A stretch of 64,000 nucleotides of DNA. Source: Clostridia bacterium (GTDB lineage Bacteria > Bacillota > Clostridia > UBA1381). Below the pieces are notes generated by a model. The model ran no database searches. It was not told the origin of the DNA and was given only the letters and a program-made list of their open reading frames with translations. The DNA is taken from positions 1 to 64,000 of the forward strand of contig CAADTH010000050.1 in NCBI GenBank assembly GCA_900751885.1. The letters run 5' to 3'. The position numbers were made by a program, and so were the translations under genes. This document shows, in pieces, positions 1-10,000 of this stretch. Numbering within the stretch: the stretch's first letter is position 1; the number at the start of each line of letters is the position of its first letter.

Positions 1-3000
1 GCAAACGGTGCGTCAATCACAAACTACGAAGTGTTTCAAAATGGCGTATCTATCGGAACCACGACGTCTCTTTCTATGAATAAGACTGGTTTAAACAACG
101 GAACGGAATACACCTATACCGTGCGCGCGTATAATGCGGCTGGATGGGGGAATCAATCTGCTGGAGCAAAGGCAACACCATACACTGCACCAAGTGCACC
201 GACTATCGCGGTAACAGCAGGAAATAATTCGAATGTAATTTCGTGGTCAGCTCCGTCAGGCAACGGCGCGTCTGTCACGAAGTATGAGATTTCCAGAAAA
301 ACAGGGTCCGGAACATACACAGTATTGAGCAGTACCCATACCACCACAAGCTATACCGATTCCAGTCTAACAGCTGGAACAGCGTACACCTACCGTGTGC
401 GCGCATACAATAATGCCGGTTGGGGTGGCTATTCAGCAGAAAAAGCGGGCACTCCTTATGCTGTACCGGGCGCGCCGAGTGCGCCGAGCGTATCCCCCGG
501 CAACGGGCAGAACGTCATCACATGGACAGCACCTGCGAATAACGGTTCTACGATTACCAAGTATGAATTGAAGCGCGGAGACACGGTACTCAAAAGCGAT
601 ATTACAGGAACAACCTACACAGACACAGGTCTTGCTAACGGTACGAGCTATTCCTACACGGTTCGCGCATACAACGCAGCTGGATGGGGTAACTTTTCTG
701 CAGCTACAGCAGGCATCCCTCGAACCGTGCCAGCAGCTCCTGCAATTAATGCAGCAGCAGGAAACAAGCAAAACATTATTTCATGGTCAGCGCCCGCAAA
801 CAATGGCGCAACCGTTACGAAGTATGAAATTTCGAGAAAAACAGGAAGCGGCGCATATACGGTATTGAATGCAAATGTTACAGGCACAAGCTATACCGAC
901 CCGAGCCTAACGGCAGGAACAGCGTATACCTATCGTGTGCGTGCATACAATGTGGCTGGTTGGGGCGGCTACTCGACAGAAAAGAGCGCCACACCATATA
1001 CCACGCCGAATGCACCGGGTGCTCCGAGTGTCGCGCCGGGCAACGGGCAGAATGTCATCACATGGACAGCACCTGCAAATAACGGTTCTACGATTACCAA
1101 GTATGAATTGAAGCGCGGAGACACCGTGCTCAAAAGCGATATTACAGGAACAACCTACACAGATACAGGTCTTTCTAACGGCACGAGCTATTCCTACACG
1201 GTTCGTGCATACAACACAGCTGGATGGGGCAGCTTTTCGAGCGCAGGTTCAGGCACGCCGAGAACCGTACCAGCAGCGCCAGCGATTACTGCAGCAGCAG
1301 GAAACAAGCAAAACATTATTTCATGGTCAGCGCCTGCAAACAATGGCGCAACCGTTACAAAATATGAAATTTCAAGAAAAATTGGAAACGGTGCATACAC
1401 CGTATTAAATGACAATTATACAAGCACGAGCTATACCGACCTTAGCTTAACAGCTGAGACAGCGTATACCTACCGTGTGCGTGCATACAATGTGGCTGGC
1501 TGGGGGAATTACTCGACGGAAAAGAGCGCTACGCCATATACCACACCGAATGCGCCGAGTGCGCCGAGCGTGTCGCCGGGCAACGGGCAGAATGTCATCA
1601 CATGGACAGCGCCTGCAAATAACGGTTCTACGATTACGAAGTATGAATTGAAGCGCGGAGACACGGTACTCAAAAGCGATATCACAGGAACAACCTACAC
1701 AGATACAGGTCTTTCTAACGGCACGAGCTATTCCTACACGGTTCGCGCATACAACACAGCTGGATGGGGCAGCTTTTCGAGCGCAGGTTCAGGTACACCG
1801 AGAACCGTACCGTCAGCGCCAGGCGCACCAAAGGTTACAGCGGGCGACAAACAGGTAACCATTTCATGGACAGCACCTGCGGCAAACGGTGCGACAATCG
1901 ATAGCTATGAAGTATTTCAGGATGGTGTATCCATCGGTAGCACAGCTACAACGAGTATGAACAAAACAGGCCTTGCAAATGGAACAGAATACACCTACAC
2001 AGTCAAAGCACACAACGCAGTTGGCTGGAGCGCGGCATCAGCGGGTACAAAGGCAACTCCAAAGGCAATTCCATCCGCGCCTGCAATCAAAGTTACACCG
2101 CAGAATGGCTCGAATCTGATTTCGTGGACAGCGCCTGCGGCAAATGGTGGAACGATTACCAAGTATGAAGTCAAACGCGGAACAACTGTTTTATCAGATG
2201 CAGTTACAGGAACAAGTTATACAGATACTAGTTTGACAAATGGAACAGAATATACGTATACAGTACGTGCCTACAACGAAGTCGGCTGGGGTGCTTATTC
2301 ATCAAGTGCTTCGGGAACACCGAAAACAGTGCCTTCTGCACCAGCTGCACCGACTGTTTCGCCGGACAATGGCAGTGTGACCATTTCATGGACAGCGCCT
2401 GCGGCAAATGGGGCGTCAATTACGAACTATGAAGTATTCCAAAATGGCGCATCTATCGGAACGACGACGTCTCTCAGTATGAATAAAACTGGTTTGCTTA
2501 ACGGAACAGAATATACGTATACAGTACGAGCATACAACGCGGCTGGATGGGGAAATCAATCGGCAGGCACAAAAGCGACGCCGAGAACAATTCCATCAAA
2601 GCCAGCGGCACCGGGCGTGACGCTTGGCGATAAGCAAGTAACCGTGACATGGACAGCACCTGCAGGTAATGGAGCATCGGTTACAAAATATGAATTGCTT
2701 AGAAATGGCACAGCAGTCAAGAGCGATATTACAGCAATAAGCTACACAGATACTGGTTTAGTGAACGGAACAGAATATACATACACCGTACGTGCTTATA
2801 ACGCAGCCGGTTGGAGTACGGCGTCAGATGGAACAAAAGCAGTACCGAGAGCAGTTCCTTCTGCACCAAGTGCACCAAGTGTGGCACCTGGCGATGCACA
2901 GGTGACCATTACATGGACAGCACCTGCAAACAATGGCGCGGCAATCACAAACTATGAGGTATTCCAAGATGGCGTATCCATCGGAACAACGACATCTCTT

Positions 3001-4095
3001 TCTATGAAAAAGACCGGTCTAAAGAACGGGACATCTTACACCTATACGGTACGTGCCTACAACGCAGCTGGTTGGGGAAATCAATCCGCGAAGTCAACGG
3101 CAGTGGTTCCACGTACAGTACCGACTGCACCGGCAGCACCGACTGTTTCACCGGGAAATGGTCAGAATGTCATTACATGGACGGCACCTGCAAATGGCGG
3201 GGCGACAATTGACAACTATGAGGTATTCCAAAACGGTACATCCATCGGAACAACAACCTCAACCACTATGACAAAGACTGGTCTTTCTAATGGCACAGAG
3301 TATACTTACACAGTCAAAGCACATAATGTGGCTGGCTGGAGTGCAGCGTCAGCAGGCACAAAGGCAACACCAAGAACAGCTCCAGGTACACCGGCAGCAC
3401 CGACTGTCTCACCTGGCAATGGACAAAACGTGATTACATGGACGGCACCTGCGGCAAATGGAGCATCCATCACAAAGTATGAGCTGCTCAGAAATGGCAC
3501 AGCAGTCAAGAGTGATATTGCTACAACGACTTATACTGACACCGGACTTGTGAATGGAACAGAATATACCTATACCGTTCGTGCATACAACGTAGCTGGT
3601 TGGGGAAATGCTTCAGCAGGTACAAAGGCAACACCGAGAACAGTACCGACTGCGCCGGCAACACCTTCTGTCGTACCTGGCGATAAGCAAGTAACTGTAA
3701 CATGGACAGCACCTGCAAATGGTGGGGCGGCAATTACAAATTATGAAGTTCTTAGAAATGGCGTATCTATCAAAACTTTAAACGCTCTCACCTACACGGA
3801 TACTGGTTTGACGAACGGAACAGAATACACTTACACAATCCGCGCCTACAATGCAGCTGGTTGGAGTACGGCGTCAACAGGTACAAAGGTTACTCCGAGG
3901 ACAGTTCCTTCTGCACCGAGTGCACCAAGTGTGACTCCTGGTAATAAACAAGTGACAGTGACATGGTCAGCTCCGGTAACAAATGGAGCATCTATCACAA
4001 AGTATGAGTTGCTTAGAAATGGCGTAACAGTTAAAAATGATATTACTGCAACTACATACACGGACACTGGTTTAACAAACCAAAAAGGAAAATAA
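1..4095 (+). CDS. FN3-repeat surface protein, start outside window, 3' end truncated inside a domain
   Basis: The frame is open from base 1, so the start lies upstream. The visible 1,364 residues are almost entirely fibronectin type III domains: about 15 full ones, each ending in an AYNxAGWG-type strand, plus a sixteenth that breaks off after DTGLTN and ends in QKGK. No anchor, sorting signal, SLH or dockerin follows, unlike the complete relative at 7025-17440. FN3 arrays in secreted bacterial proteins usually act as spacers or adhesive stalks outside the cell, and that is the likely role here by family. The abrupt end suggests a deletion or recombination removed the C-terminus while the downstream terminator block survived. 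It could still be secreted without an anchor, or be a silent cassette. FN3 identity is confident; whether it is functional is uncertain. Confidence 0.8.
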   Translation, partial: ANGASITNYEVFQNGVSIGTTTSLSMNKTGLNNGTEYTYTVRAYNAAGWGNQSAGAKATPYTAPSAPTIAVTAGNNSNVISWSAPSGNGASVTKYEISRKTGSGTYTVLSSTHTTTSYTDSSLTAGTAYTYRVRAYNNAGWGGYSAEKAGTPYAVPGAPSAPSVSPGNGQNVITWTAPANNGSTITKYELKRGDTVLKSDITGTTYTDTGLANGTSYSYTVRAYNAAGWGNFSAATAGIPRTVPAAPAINAAAGNKQNIISWSAPANNGATVTKYEISRKTGSGAYTVLNANVTGTSYTDPSLTAGTAYTYRVRAYNVAGWGGYSTEKSATPYTTPNAPGAPSVAPGNGQNVITWTAPANNGSTITKYELKRGDTVLKSDITGTTYTDTGLSNGTSYSYTVRAYNTAGWGSFSSAGSGTPRTVPAAPAITAAAGNKQNIISWSAPANNGATVTKYEISRKIGNGAYTVLNDNYTSTSYTDLSLTAETAYTYRVRAYNVAGWGNYSTEKSATPYTTPNAPSAPSVSPGNGQNVITWTAPANNGSTITKYELKRGDTVLKSDITGTTYTDTGLSNGTSYSYTVRAYNTAGWGSFSSAGSGTPRTVPSAPGAPKVTAGDKQVTISWTAPAANGATIDSYEVFQDGVSIGSTATTSMNKTGLANGTEYTYTVKAHNAVGWSAASAGTKATPKAIPSAPAIKVTPQNGSNLISWTAPAANGGTITKYEVKRGTTVLSDAVTGTSYTDTSLTNGTEYTYTVRAYNEVGWGAYSSSASGTPKTVPSAPAAPTVSPDNGSVTISWTAPAANGASITNYEVFQNGASIGTTTSLSMNKTGLLNGTEYTYTVRAYNAAGWGNQSAGTKATPRTIPSKPAAPGVTLGDKQVTVTWTAPAGNGASVTKYELLRNGTAVKSDITAISYTDTGLVNGTEYTYTVRAYNAAGWSTASDGTKAVPRAVPSAPSAPSVAPGDAQVTITWTAPANNGAAITNYEVFQDGVSIGTTTSLSMKKTGLKNGTSYTYTVRAYNAAGWGNQSAKSTAVVPRTVPTAPAAPTVSPGNGQNVITWTAPANGGATIDNYEVFQNGTSIGTTTSTTMTKTGLSNGTEYTYTVKAHNVAGWSAASAGTKATPRTAPGTPAAPTVSPGNGQNVITWTAPAANGASITKYELLRNGTAVKSDIATTTYTDTGLVNGTEYTYTVRAYNVAGWGNASAGTKATPRTVPTAPATPSVVPGDKQVTVTWTAPANGGAAITNYEVLRNGVSIKTLNALTYTDTGLTNGTEYTYTIRAYNAAGWSTASTGTKVTPRTVPSAPSAPSVTPGNKQVTVTWSAPVTNGASITKYELLRNGVTVKNDITATTYTDTGLTNQKGK
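471..1820 (+). repeat. 540-bp tandem repeat (pair of FN3 domains)
   Basis: The same two-domain unit recurs with a 540-bp period: the stretch starting near 471 returns near 1011 and again, half-length, near 1551, with only scattered third-position differences. One domain carries the KYELKRGDTVLKSD signature and the other the KYEISRK signature. The near identity at DNA level points to recent unequal crossing-over or gene conversion. A similar 540-bp unit is found at about 8920-10000 in the large downstream gene. Confidence 0.8.
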
Positions 4096-4227
4096 GTCAA
4101 TATTTTTTATGTTTTTTTCAAAATTTGGCTAATAATATCCTTCATTTTCATCCAATCACCATATCATTAAGTTTTTTCTTATTATATTAGAAAGCTTTTT
4201 TTATTTGCTTTGTGTTTTCAAAATATC

Positions 4228-4284
4228 CTATATATAATAAGGAAGCTTTTTTTTTAAACAGCCAAAATTGGCAGTCTTTTTTTT
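4228..4284 (+). terminator. Conserved 3' block with intrinsic terminator after FN3 gene 1
   Basis: A TATATATAATAAGGAAGC block is followed by a GCCA/TGGC hairpin and a run of eight T. The same block followed by a different hairpin and T-run lies behind the next FN3 gene at 6412-6466, so the two truncated genes share a common 3' flank. Confidence 0.6.
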
Positions 4285-4480
4285 ATTTTTATAATGGATT
4301 TATTTGTAATATTATAACAATAAATAGATGATATTGTAACAATTTTTGCACGCATTTTTTATTCTTCCCTCCCCTACTCTCCAAAAAAACTTTCTACCTG
4401 TTTTCATGATCGCTCTGCGAAATTTACCTCAAATATTTCACATGGATTGAATTTAGATTACAGAAATATTACAAAAACTC

Positions 4481-4510
4481 TTGACAAATAGATATACTTG
4501 GTGGTAATAT
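4481..4510 (+). promoter_or_regulatory. SigA-type promoter for FN3 gene 2
   Basis: TTGACA at 4481-4486, an 18-bp spacer ending in GGTGG, and TAATAT at 4505-4510. The same arrangement, with a 17-bp spacer, occurs before the next FN3 gene at 6667-6695. Transcription would begin near 4517, about 300 nt before the start codon. Confidence 0.7.
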
Positions 4511-4516
4511 AGTGCT

Positions 4517-4821
4517 GTACATAGGAAAATTATAGTATTTAAGCGTGCAAAATTATATTTTTGATTTCAAAAATGTATAATTTTAAATGAATCCCACATA
4601 ATCATTTTTGGCTTATTAAAACACTATAATATTTCGTACCCTTCTGTAATGGAGTACAATTGCATACGGCGAAATGCCGGAAAAATCACCAGCGAAAGCA
4701 TTCTTGCTTTCGCTGTTTGCATTTTTATTTTTCATACATACTATTTTTTACATCCCCTCCCGTCTATAATCGGGTAGGGTTCAAATAAATTTTCTGAAAA
4801 TGAAAAGAAAGGAGAATAGAT
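4517..4821 (+). promoter_or_regulatory. Long structured 5' leader of FN3 gene 2 (paralogous to 6702-7024)
   Basis: About 300 non-coding nt with three hairpins shared with the leader at 6702-7024. First, CGGC-GAAAT-GCCG at 4667-4679. Second, a perfect 10-bp stem AGCGAAAGCA/TGCTTTCGCT at 4691-4714 followed by an imperfect T-rich tail, resembling an attenuator. Third, a GC-rich stem with an 8-nt loop at 4755-4779, just upstream of the AGGAG site. The first stem shows a compensatory base pair between the two copies. I do not recognise it as a known riboswitch class. Confidence 0.5.
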
Positions 4822-6405
4822 ATGGACTCAAAAAGTTATCCCGGAAAAAGGAGGAAACTTCCAAGCGCATTGCTCGCAGTGATTCTAGCGATATTGATAT
4901 TTCCAATGCTTTCGCAAAATAGTGTGTTAGCGGTATATCTACCCGATACACCTGACGCTCCAACGATTACAGTCACGCCGGGAAATAAAACAAATACCAT
5001 TACATGGTCAGAACCGGCAAATGGCGGCGCGGCAATTACAAAGTATCAAATCAAACGCGGAGATACGGTGCTGTCTAACACACATACTACCACGAGCTAT
5101 ACAGATACAGGATTATCGAATGGAACAATCTACGCATATACTGTATCTGCATACAATATGGAGGGATGGGGAAAAGAATCTTCAGTAGTGTATGGCACAC
5201 CACGAACAGTGCCGAGCGCACCGGGTGCACCGAGCGTATCTCCCGGTAATGGTCAGGTGACTATCAGTTGGTCTGCACCAGCAAATGGTGGTGCGATAAT
5301 TACAAAATATGAGGTATTCCAAAATAATGTATCAATCGGGACAACAAGCAACACCTCACTGATAAGAACAGGACTTTCCAATGGCACAAGCTATTCCTAT
5401 TCTGTGCGCGCATACAATGCAGCCGGTTGGGGAAGTCAATCTGCATCGACTAGTGCAACACCAAGAGCGAATGCTCCAAGTGCACCAAATGCGCCTAGCG
5501 TATCCCCTGGCAACGGGCAGGTGACAATCAGCTGGTCTGCTCCTGCAAATAACGGTGCGACAATTACAAGCTATGAAGTGTTCCAAAACGGCGTATCCAT
5601 TGGAACCACGGCTTCAACTTCCATGACCAAAACAGGTCTTGCCAATGGCGCAAGCTACTCCTACACCGTTCGCGCATACAATACTGCCGGTTGGGGAAAT
5701 CAATCCACGGCAACAATCGCAGTTCCAAGAACTGTACCAAGCACACCAGGCGCGCCGACTGTCTCACCTGGAAATGGGCAGGTGGCCATCTCTTGGACGG
5801 CACCAGCGGCAAACGGCGCGGCAATTACAAATTATGAAGTGTTCCAAAATGGCGTATCCATCGGAACGACAACGTCTCTTTCTATGACAAAGACAGGTCT
5901 TTCTAACGGCACGAGCTACTCCTACACTGTCCGCGCATACAACGCCGCTGGTTGGGGAGCAACTTCGGCGTCAACGGGCGGCATTCCAAGAACTGTGCCA
6001 AGCGCGCCAAATGCACCTTCCGTCATGCCCGGCAATGGGCAGGTGACAATCTCTTGGGCGGCACCGGCGGCAAATGGGGCGGCAATTACAAATTACGAGG
6101 TATTCCAAAATGGCGTATCTATCGGAATGACGACCTCTCTTTCTATGGTAAAGTCAAGTCTTTCCAATGGAACCAATTATTCTTACACCGTCCGCGCATA
6201 TAATGCTGTGGGGTGGGGAAACCAATCTGCGGCAACAGGTGCGATTCCTCGAACTGTGCCAAATGCCCCAGCTAAGCCATCTGTGACATCCGAAAAGGGA
6301 CAGGTCACTGTCAGATGGACGCCGCCTGCAAATGGTGGTGCAGTCATCACAGAGTATGAAATTACCAGGAGAAGTTTGGTGTTAGACACCAAAGGGGTAA
6401 AATAA
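4822..6405 (+). CDS. Secreted FN3-repeat protein, 3'-truncated paralogue
   Basis: A 527-aa secreted protein. AGGAG seven bases before the ATG fixes the start. The first ~37 residues are a signal peptide with a lysine/arginine-rich n-region (GKRRK) and a hydrophobic core, closely matching the N-terminus of the large gene at 7025. Five complete FN3 domains follow, then a sixth that diverges after EYEITRR and ends LVLDTKGVK. There is no SLH, dockerin or sorting motif. Promoter, leader, signal peptide and FN3 type all match the downstream giant gene, so this is a tandem duplicate that lost its C-terminal part, probably by recombination. It may be a released short adhesin, or a reservoir for recombination with its neighbour. 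The extracellular stalk role is inferred from FN3 family behaviour. Confidence 0.8.
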   Translation: MDSKSYPGKRRKLPSALLAVILAILIFPMLSQNSVLAVYLPDTPDAPTITVTPGNKTNTITWSEPANGGAAITKYQIKRGDTVLSNTHTTTSYTDTGLSNGTIYAYTVSAYNMEGWGKESSVVYGTPRTVPSAPGAPSVSPGNGQVTISWSAPANGGAIITKYEVFQNNVSIGTTSNTSLIRTGLSNGTSYSYSVRAYNAAGWGSQSASTSATPRANAPSAPNAPSVSPGNGQVTISWSAPANNGATITSYEVFQNGVSIGTTASTSMTKTGLANGASYSYTVRAYNTAGWGNQSTATIAVPRTVPSTPGAPTVSPGNGQVAISWTAPAANGAAITNYEVFQNGVSIGTTTSLSMTKTGLSNGTSYSYTVRAYNAAGWGATSASTGGIPRTVPSAPNAPSVMPGNGQVTISWAAPAANGAAITNYEVFQNGVSIGMTTSLSMVKSSLSNGTNYSYTVRAYNAVGWGNQSAATGAIPRTVPNAPAKPSVTSEKGQVTVRWTPPANGGAVITEYEITRRSLVLDTKGVK

Positions 6406-6411
6406 CGCACT

Positions 6412-6466
6412 CTATATATAATAAGGAAGCTTTTTTTAGATCAGTAAATATTTCCGGTCTTTTTTT
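6412..6466 (+). terminator. Conserved 3' block with intrinsic terminator after FN3 gene 2
   Basis: The same TATATATAATAAGGAAGC block seen after FN3 gene 1 lies immediately after the stop. It is followed by an AGATC/GGTCT hairpin (one wobble pair) and a seven-T run. Confidence 0.6.
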
Positions 6467-6666
6467 ATGCCTTTTTTATGGGTTTATTTGTATTATTATA
6501 GAAATAACTAGGATTTATTGCAACATTTTTTTGCAATCCATTTTATATTGCTCACCTCCTTTATTTCAAAAATTTTTTTACTCTATTTTTCTGATAATGC
6601 CGCCAAATTTTCATCAAACATTTCATTCAGATTGAATTTAGGTTACAGAAATATTACAAAAAATGC

Positions 6667-6695
6667 TTGACAATCAATTCACTAGGTGGTAATAT
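6667..6695 (+). promoter_or_regulatory. SigA-type promoter for the giant FN3 gene
   Basis: TTGACA, a 17-bp spacer ending GGTGG, then TAATAT. The flanking sequence is homologous to the promoter at 4481-4510. Confidence 0.7.
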
Positions 6696-6701
6696 GTAGT
6701 T

Positions 6702-7024
6702 ATACGAAAGGAAAACATAATATATAAGCTCATAAAATGATATTTTATTTTTAAATGACTCATTTTTAGTATTTTCCCCACATGAAATATTTTGAGCCTT
6801 ATATTGCATTGTGGTGCAGAATGAATTTTTAATTGCGCCAATGGAGTACAATTGTATACAGCGAAAAGCTGACAAATCACCAGCGAAAGCATTCTTGCTT
6901 TCGCTGTTTGCGTTCGTACTTACAAACCAGTATAATTTTCTTTTCACATCTTCGCCTGTCTTCCGTCAGGTGAATTCAGATAAACTGCGAAATACAAATA
7001 AAAGGGCAAGAGAGGAGAATGGAT
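6702..7024 (+). promoter_or_regulatory. Long structured 5' leader of the giant FN3 gene
   Basis: This second copy of the leader has CAGC-GAAAA-GCTG at 6859-6871, where the first copy has CGGC/GCCG (a G-C to A-T compensatory change). It also has the identical 10-bp AGCGAAAGCA stem at 6882-6905 and an 8-bp TTCGCCTG/CAGGTGAA hairpin with an 8-nt loop at 6951-6974, shortly before AGGAG. Loop sizes and order are kept while primary sequence drifts, which suggests selection on RNA structure. The regulatory input is unknown. Confidence 0.5.
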
Positions 7025-10000
7025 ATGAACTCAAAAAGCTATTTTGGGAAAAGGAGGAAAATACTCAGTGTATGGCTCGCTGCAATCATGGCAGTCTCGC
7101 TGTTTCCGATGCTTCCGCAAAAAGAAGTAAAAGCGTATAATGGTAGTTTAAGTCCACTGACACTGACAAGCGGTACATACATACTCGATAATGTAACGAT
7201 TATGCCATCACCGGCGGCAATGTCAGCTGGTATCACGATTAATGGCGACGTTACATTAAATATTACAGGCACAAATAAGATCTCTGGTTCCAGTCAGTCT
7301 GGATACAGCTATGCAAACCCAGCTTATGCAGGTATCAACGTACCATCTGGAAGCACATTGACGATAAGGGGTTCAGGAACGCTAATTGCAATAGGTGGTA
7401 ATGGCGGAGATGGATATTTTGGTACTGACGCTGACTATGGAATCGGTCCTACCTCAGGACCAGGGTACGGCGGCGGAGGAGGAGGTGCTGGAATCGGCGG
7501 CAACGGTGGACGCGGCGGTACCGTTGTGTCCCCTAATGCAAATCCTAGCTCTGGACAAACCAGCGGAACTATCATCATTCGGGACAGCGTCACTGTCAAT
7601 GCAACCGGCGGTAGTGGCGGTGACGGCGGTGATGCTTCTATCGGGGGTAACACTTTGTATGGTGGCGGCGGCGGTGGATATCCGGCAGCCGGAATTGGCG
7701 GCGGCGGCGCTGGCGGCGGTGCTGCTTATCTTGGCGGCGGCGGTGGATTCTCTGGCGGCGGCGGCGGTGGATATGGCACCGGTGGAACGTCCGGATATGC
7801 AGGAACCGCATCTAGCTTGAACGATTGTGGTGGCGGCGGTGGATATTTGAGTGGCAGTTCCGGTTCTTTAGGAGGAAGCATTGGCGGCGGCGCTGGAAGA
7901 GCAAACAGCAGCTATGCTACCCCTGCACAAGACGGTGGTCGCGGCGGCGGTAGCGGCAACATAACGGTTGAAAACACTGCAAAAGTCACTGCCACAAACG
8001 GAAATGGAATTACATTTAACCGTGGCGCAGGACAATCCGTCAAGGGAATCGGCTCCGGCGCAGGATATACTGAACCAGCAAGCGGTAGTTATATTGTCGG
8101 GGGTATTCCAAACGCTCCGACAGGTCTCGGTCTGTCAGCAAACTATAGCAATAAAAGTATTACCCTCCGTTGGAATCCCTCATCGGGCGCGACGGTTGTT
8201 GGATATGAGATTTCACGAAAAACTGGAATGGGAAGCTATTCCGTGATAAAACCGAGCTGTCAGGATTTGAGCTACATAGATTCAAATTTATCAGTAAACA
8301 CAACATACACCTATCGTATTCGTGCTTATAGTGACGCCGGTTACAGCGGATATTCCGAAGATAAATCTGTTTTGATGTATGGTGTGCCATCAGCGCCAAC
8401 GATTACGGTTACACCAGGAGATAAATCCAATACCATTAGCTGGACAGCTCCGGCGGACAATGGCGCTACGATTACAAACTATGAGGTATTCCAAAATGGT
8501 GCTTCCATTGGAACGACAACTTCAATGTCTATGACCAAAACAGGTCTTGCCAATGGCACAAGCTATTCCTATACCGTACGCGCATACAACGCGGCTGGCT
8601 GGGGAAATCAATCGGCGGCGGCAAGCGGTGTTCCTAGAACAGTGCCGGGCGCACCGAACACACCGAGCCTGTCCCCAGGCAATGGGCAGATGACAATCAG
8701 TTGGACAGCCCCGGCGAACAACGGTGCAACGGTTACAAACTATGAAGTATTTCAAAACAATGTTTCTATTGGAACAACCAACAACACTACCATGACAAAA
8801 GTAGGACTTACCAACGGCACAAATTATTCTTACACGGTTCGCGCATACAACGCGGCTGGATGGGGAGCAAAGTCCGCGGCGGCAAGTGCGGCACCACGAA
8901 CCGTACCAAGTGCACCCGGCGCACCGACTGTCTCACCAGGAAATGGACAGAACGTGATCTCATGGACTGCACCAGCCAATGGCGGCTCTGCTGTTACTAA
9001 GTACGAGCTCAAGCGCGGAAGCACTGTTCTCAAGAGTGACATCACAGGCACAAGCTACACTGACACGGGTCTTTCCAATGGCACAAGCTATTCCTACACC
9101 GTCCGCGCATACAATGCGGCAGGATGGAGCGGCTTCTCCGCGGCAACGGCAGGTACACCTAGAACCGTACCAGCAGCACCGGCGATTACCGCGACAGCAG
9201 GGAATAAGCAAAACACAATCACATGGTCAGCACCTGCGAACAATGGGGCAGGTGTCACGAAGTATGAAATCTCCAGAAAAACAGGAACCGGTGCATACAC
9301 AGTCTTAAATGCAAATGTTACAGCCACAAGCTATACCGACCCGAGCCTGACGGCAGGAACAGCATACACCTATCGTGTTCGAGCCTACAACGCAGCAGGT
9401 TGGGGCAACTATTCCGCAGAGAAAAGTGCTTCCCCATACACTGTACCGAATGCACCGGGCGCACCGACTGTCTCACCAGGAAATGGGCAAAACGTGATCT
9501 CATGGACTGCACCAGCCAATGGCGGCTCTGCTGTTACTAAGTACGAGCTCAAGCGCGGAAGCACTGTTGTCAAAAGTGACATCACGGGAACGAGCTACAC
9601 TGACACAGGTCTTGTCAACGGCACAAGCTACTCCTACACCGTCCGCGCATACAATGCGGCAGGATGGGGCGGCTTCTCCGCGGCAACGGCAGGTACCCCT
9701 AGAACCGTACCAGCGGCACCGGCGATTACCGCGACAGCAGGGAATAAGCAAAACACAATCACATGGTCAGCACCTGCGAACAATGGGGCAGGTGTCACGA
9801 AGTACGAGATTTCAAGAAAAACGGGAAGCGGCGCATATGCAGTTTTAAATGCAAATGTCACAGCCACAAGTTATACCGACCCGAGCCTGACGGCAGGAAC
9901 AGCGTACACCTATCGTGTTCGAGCCTACAATGCGGCTGGTTGGGGCAACTATTCCGCAGAGAAAAGTGCTTCCCCATACACTGTGCCGAATGCACCGTCC

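Noticed and set aside
433..771. Short frames opposite or beside the FN3 repeats, recurring in each repeat
   Set aside because: They recur only because the FN3 DNA repeats; none has a ribosome site or independent conservation.
471..1820. Regular repeats considered as a possible CRISPR or satellite array
   Set aside because: The period is 540 bp, the whole unit is coding, and there are no unique spacers.
4660..4730. Leader hairpins considered as a c-di-GMP or preQ1 riboswitch
   Set aside because: The conserved core nucleotides of these classes are missing; the element is kept as an unclassified leader.
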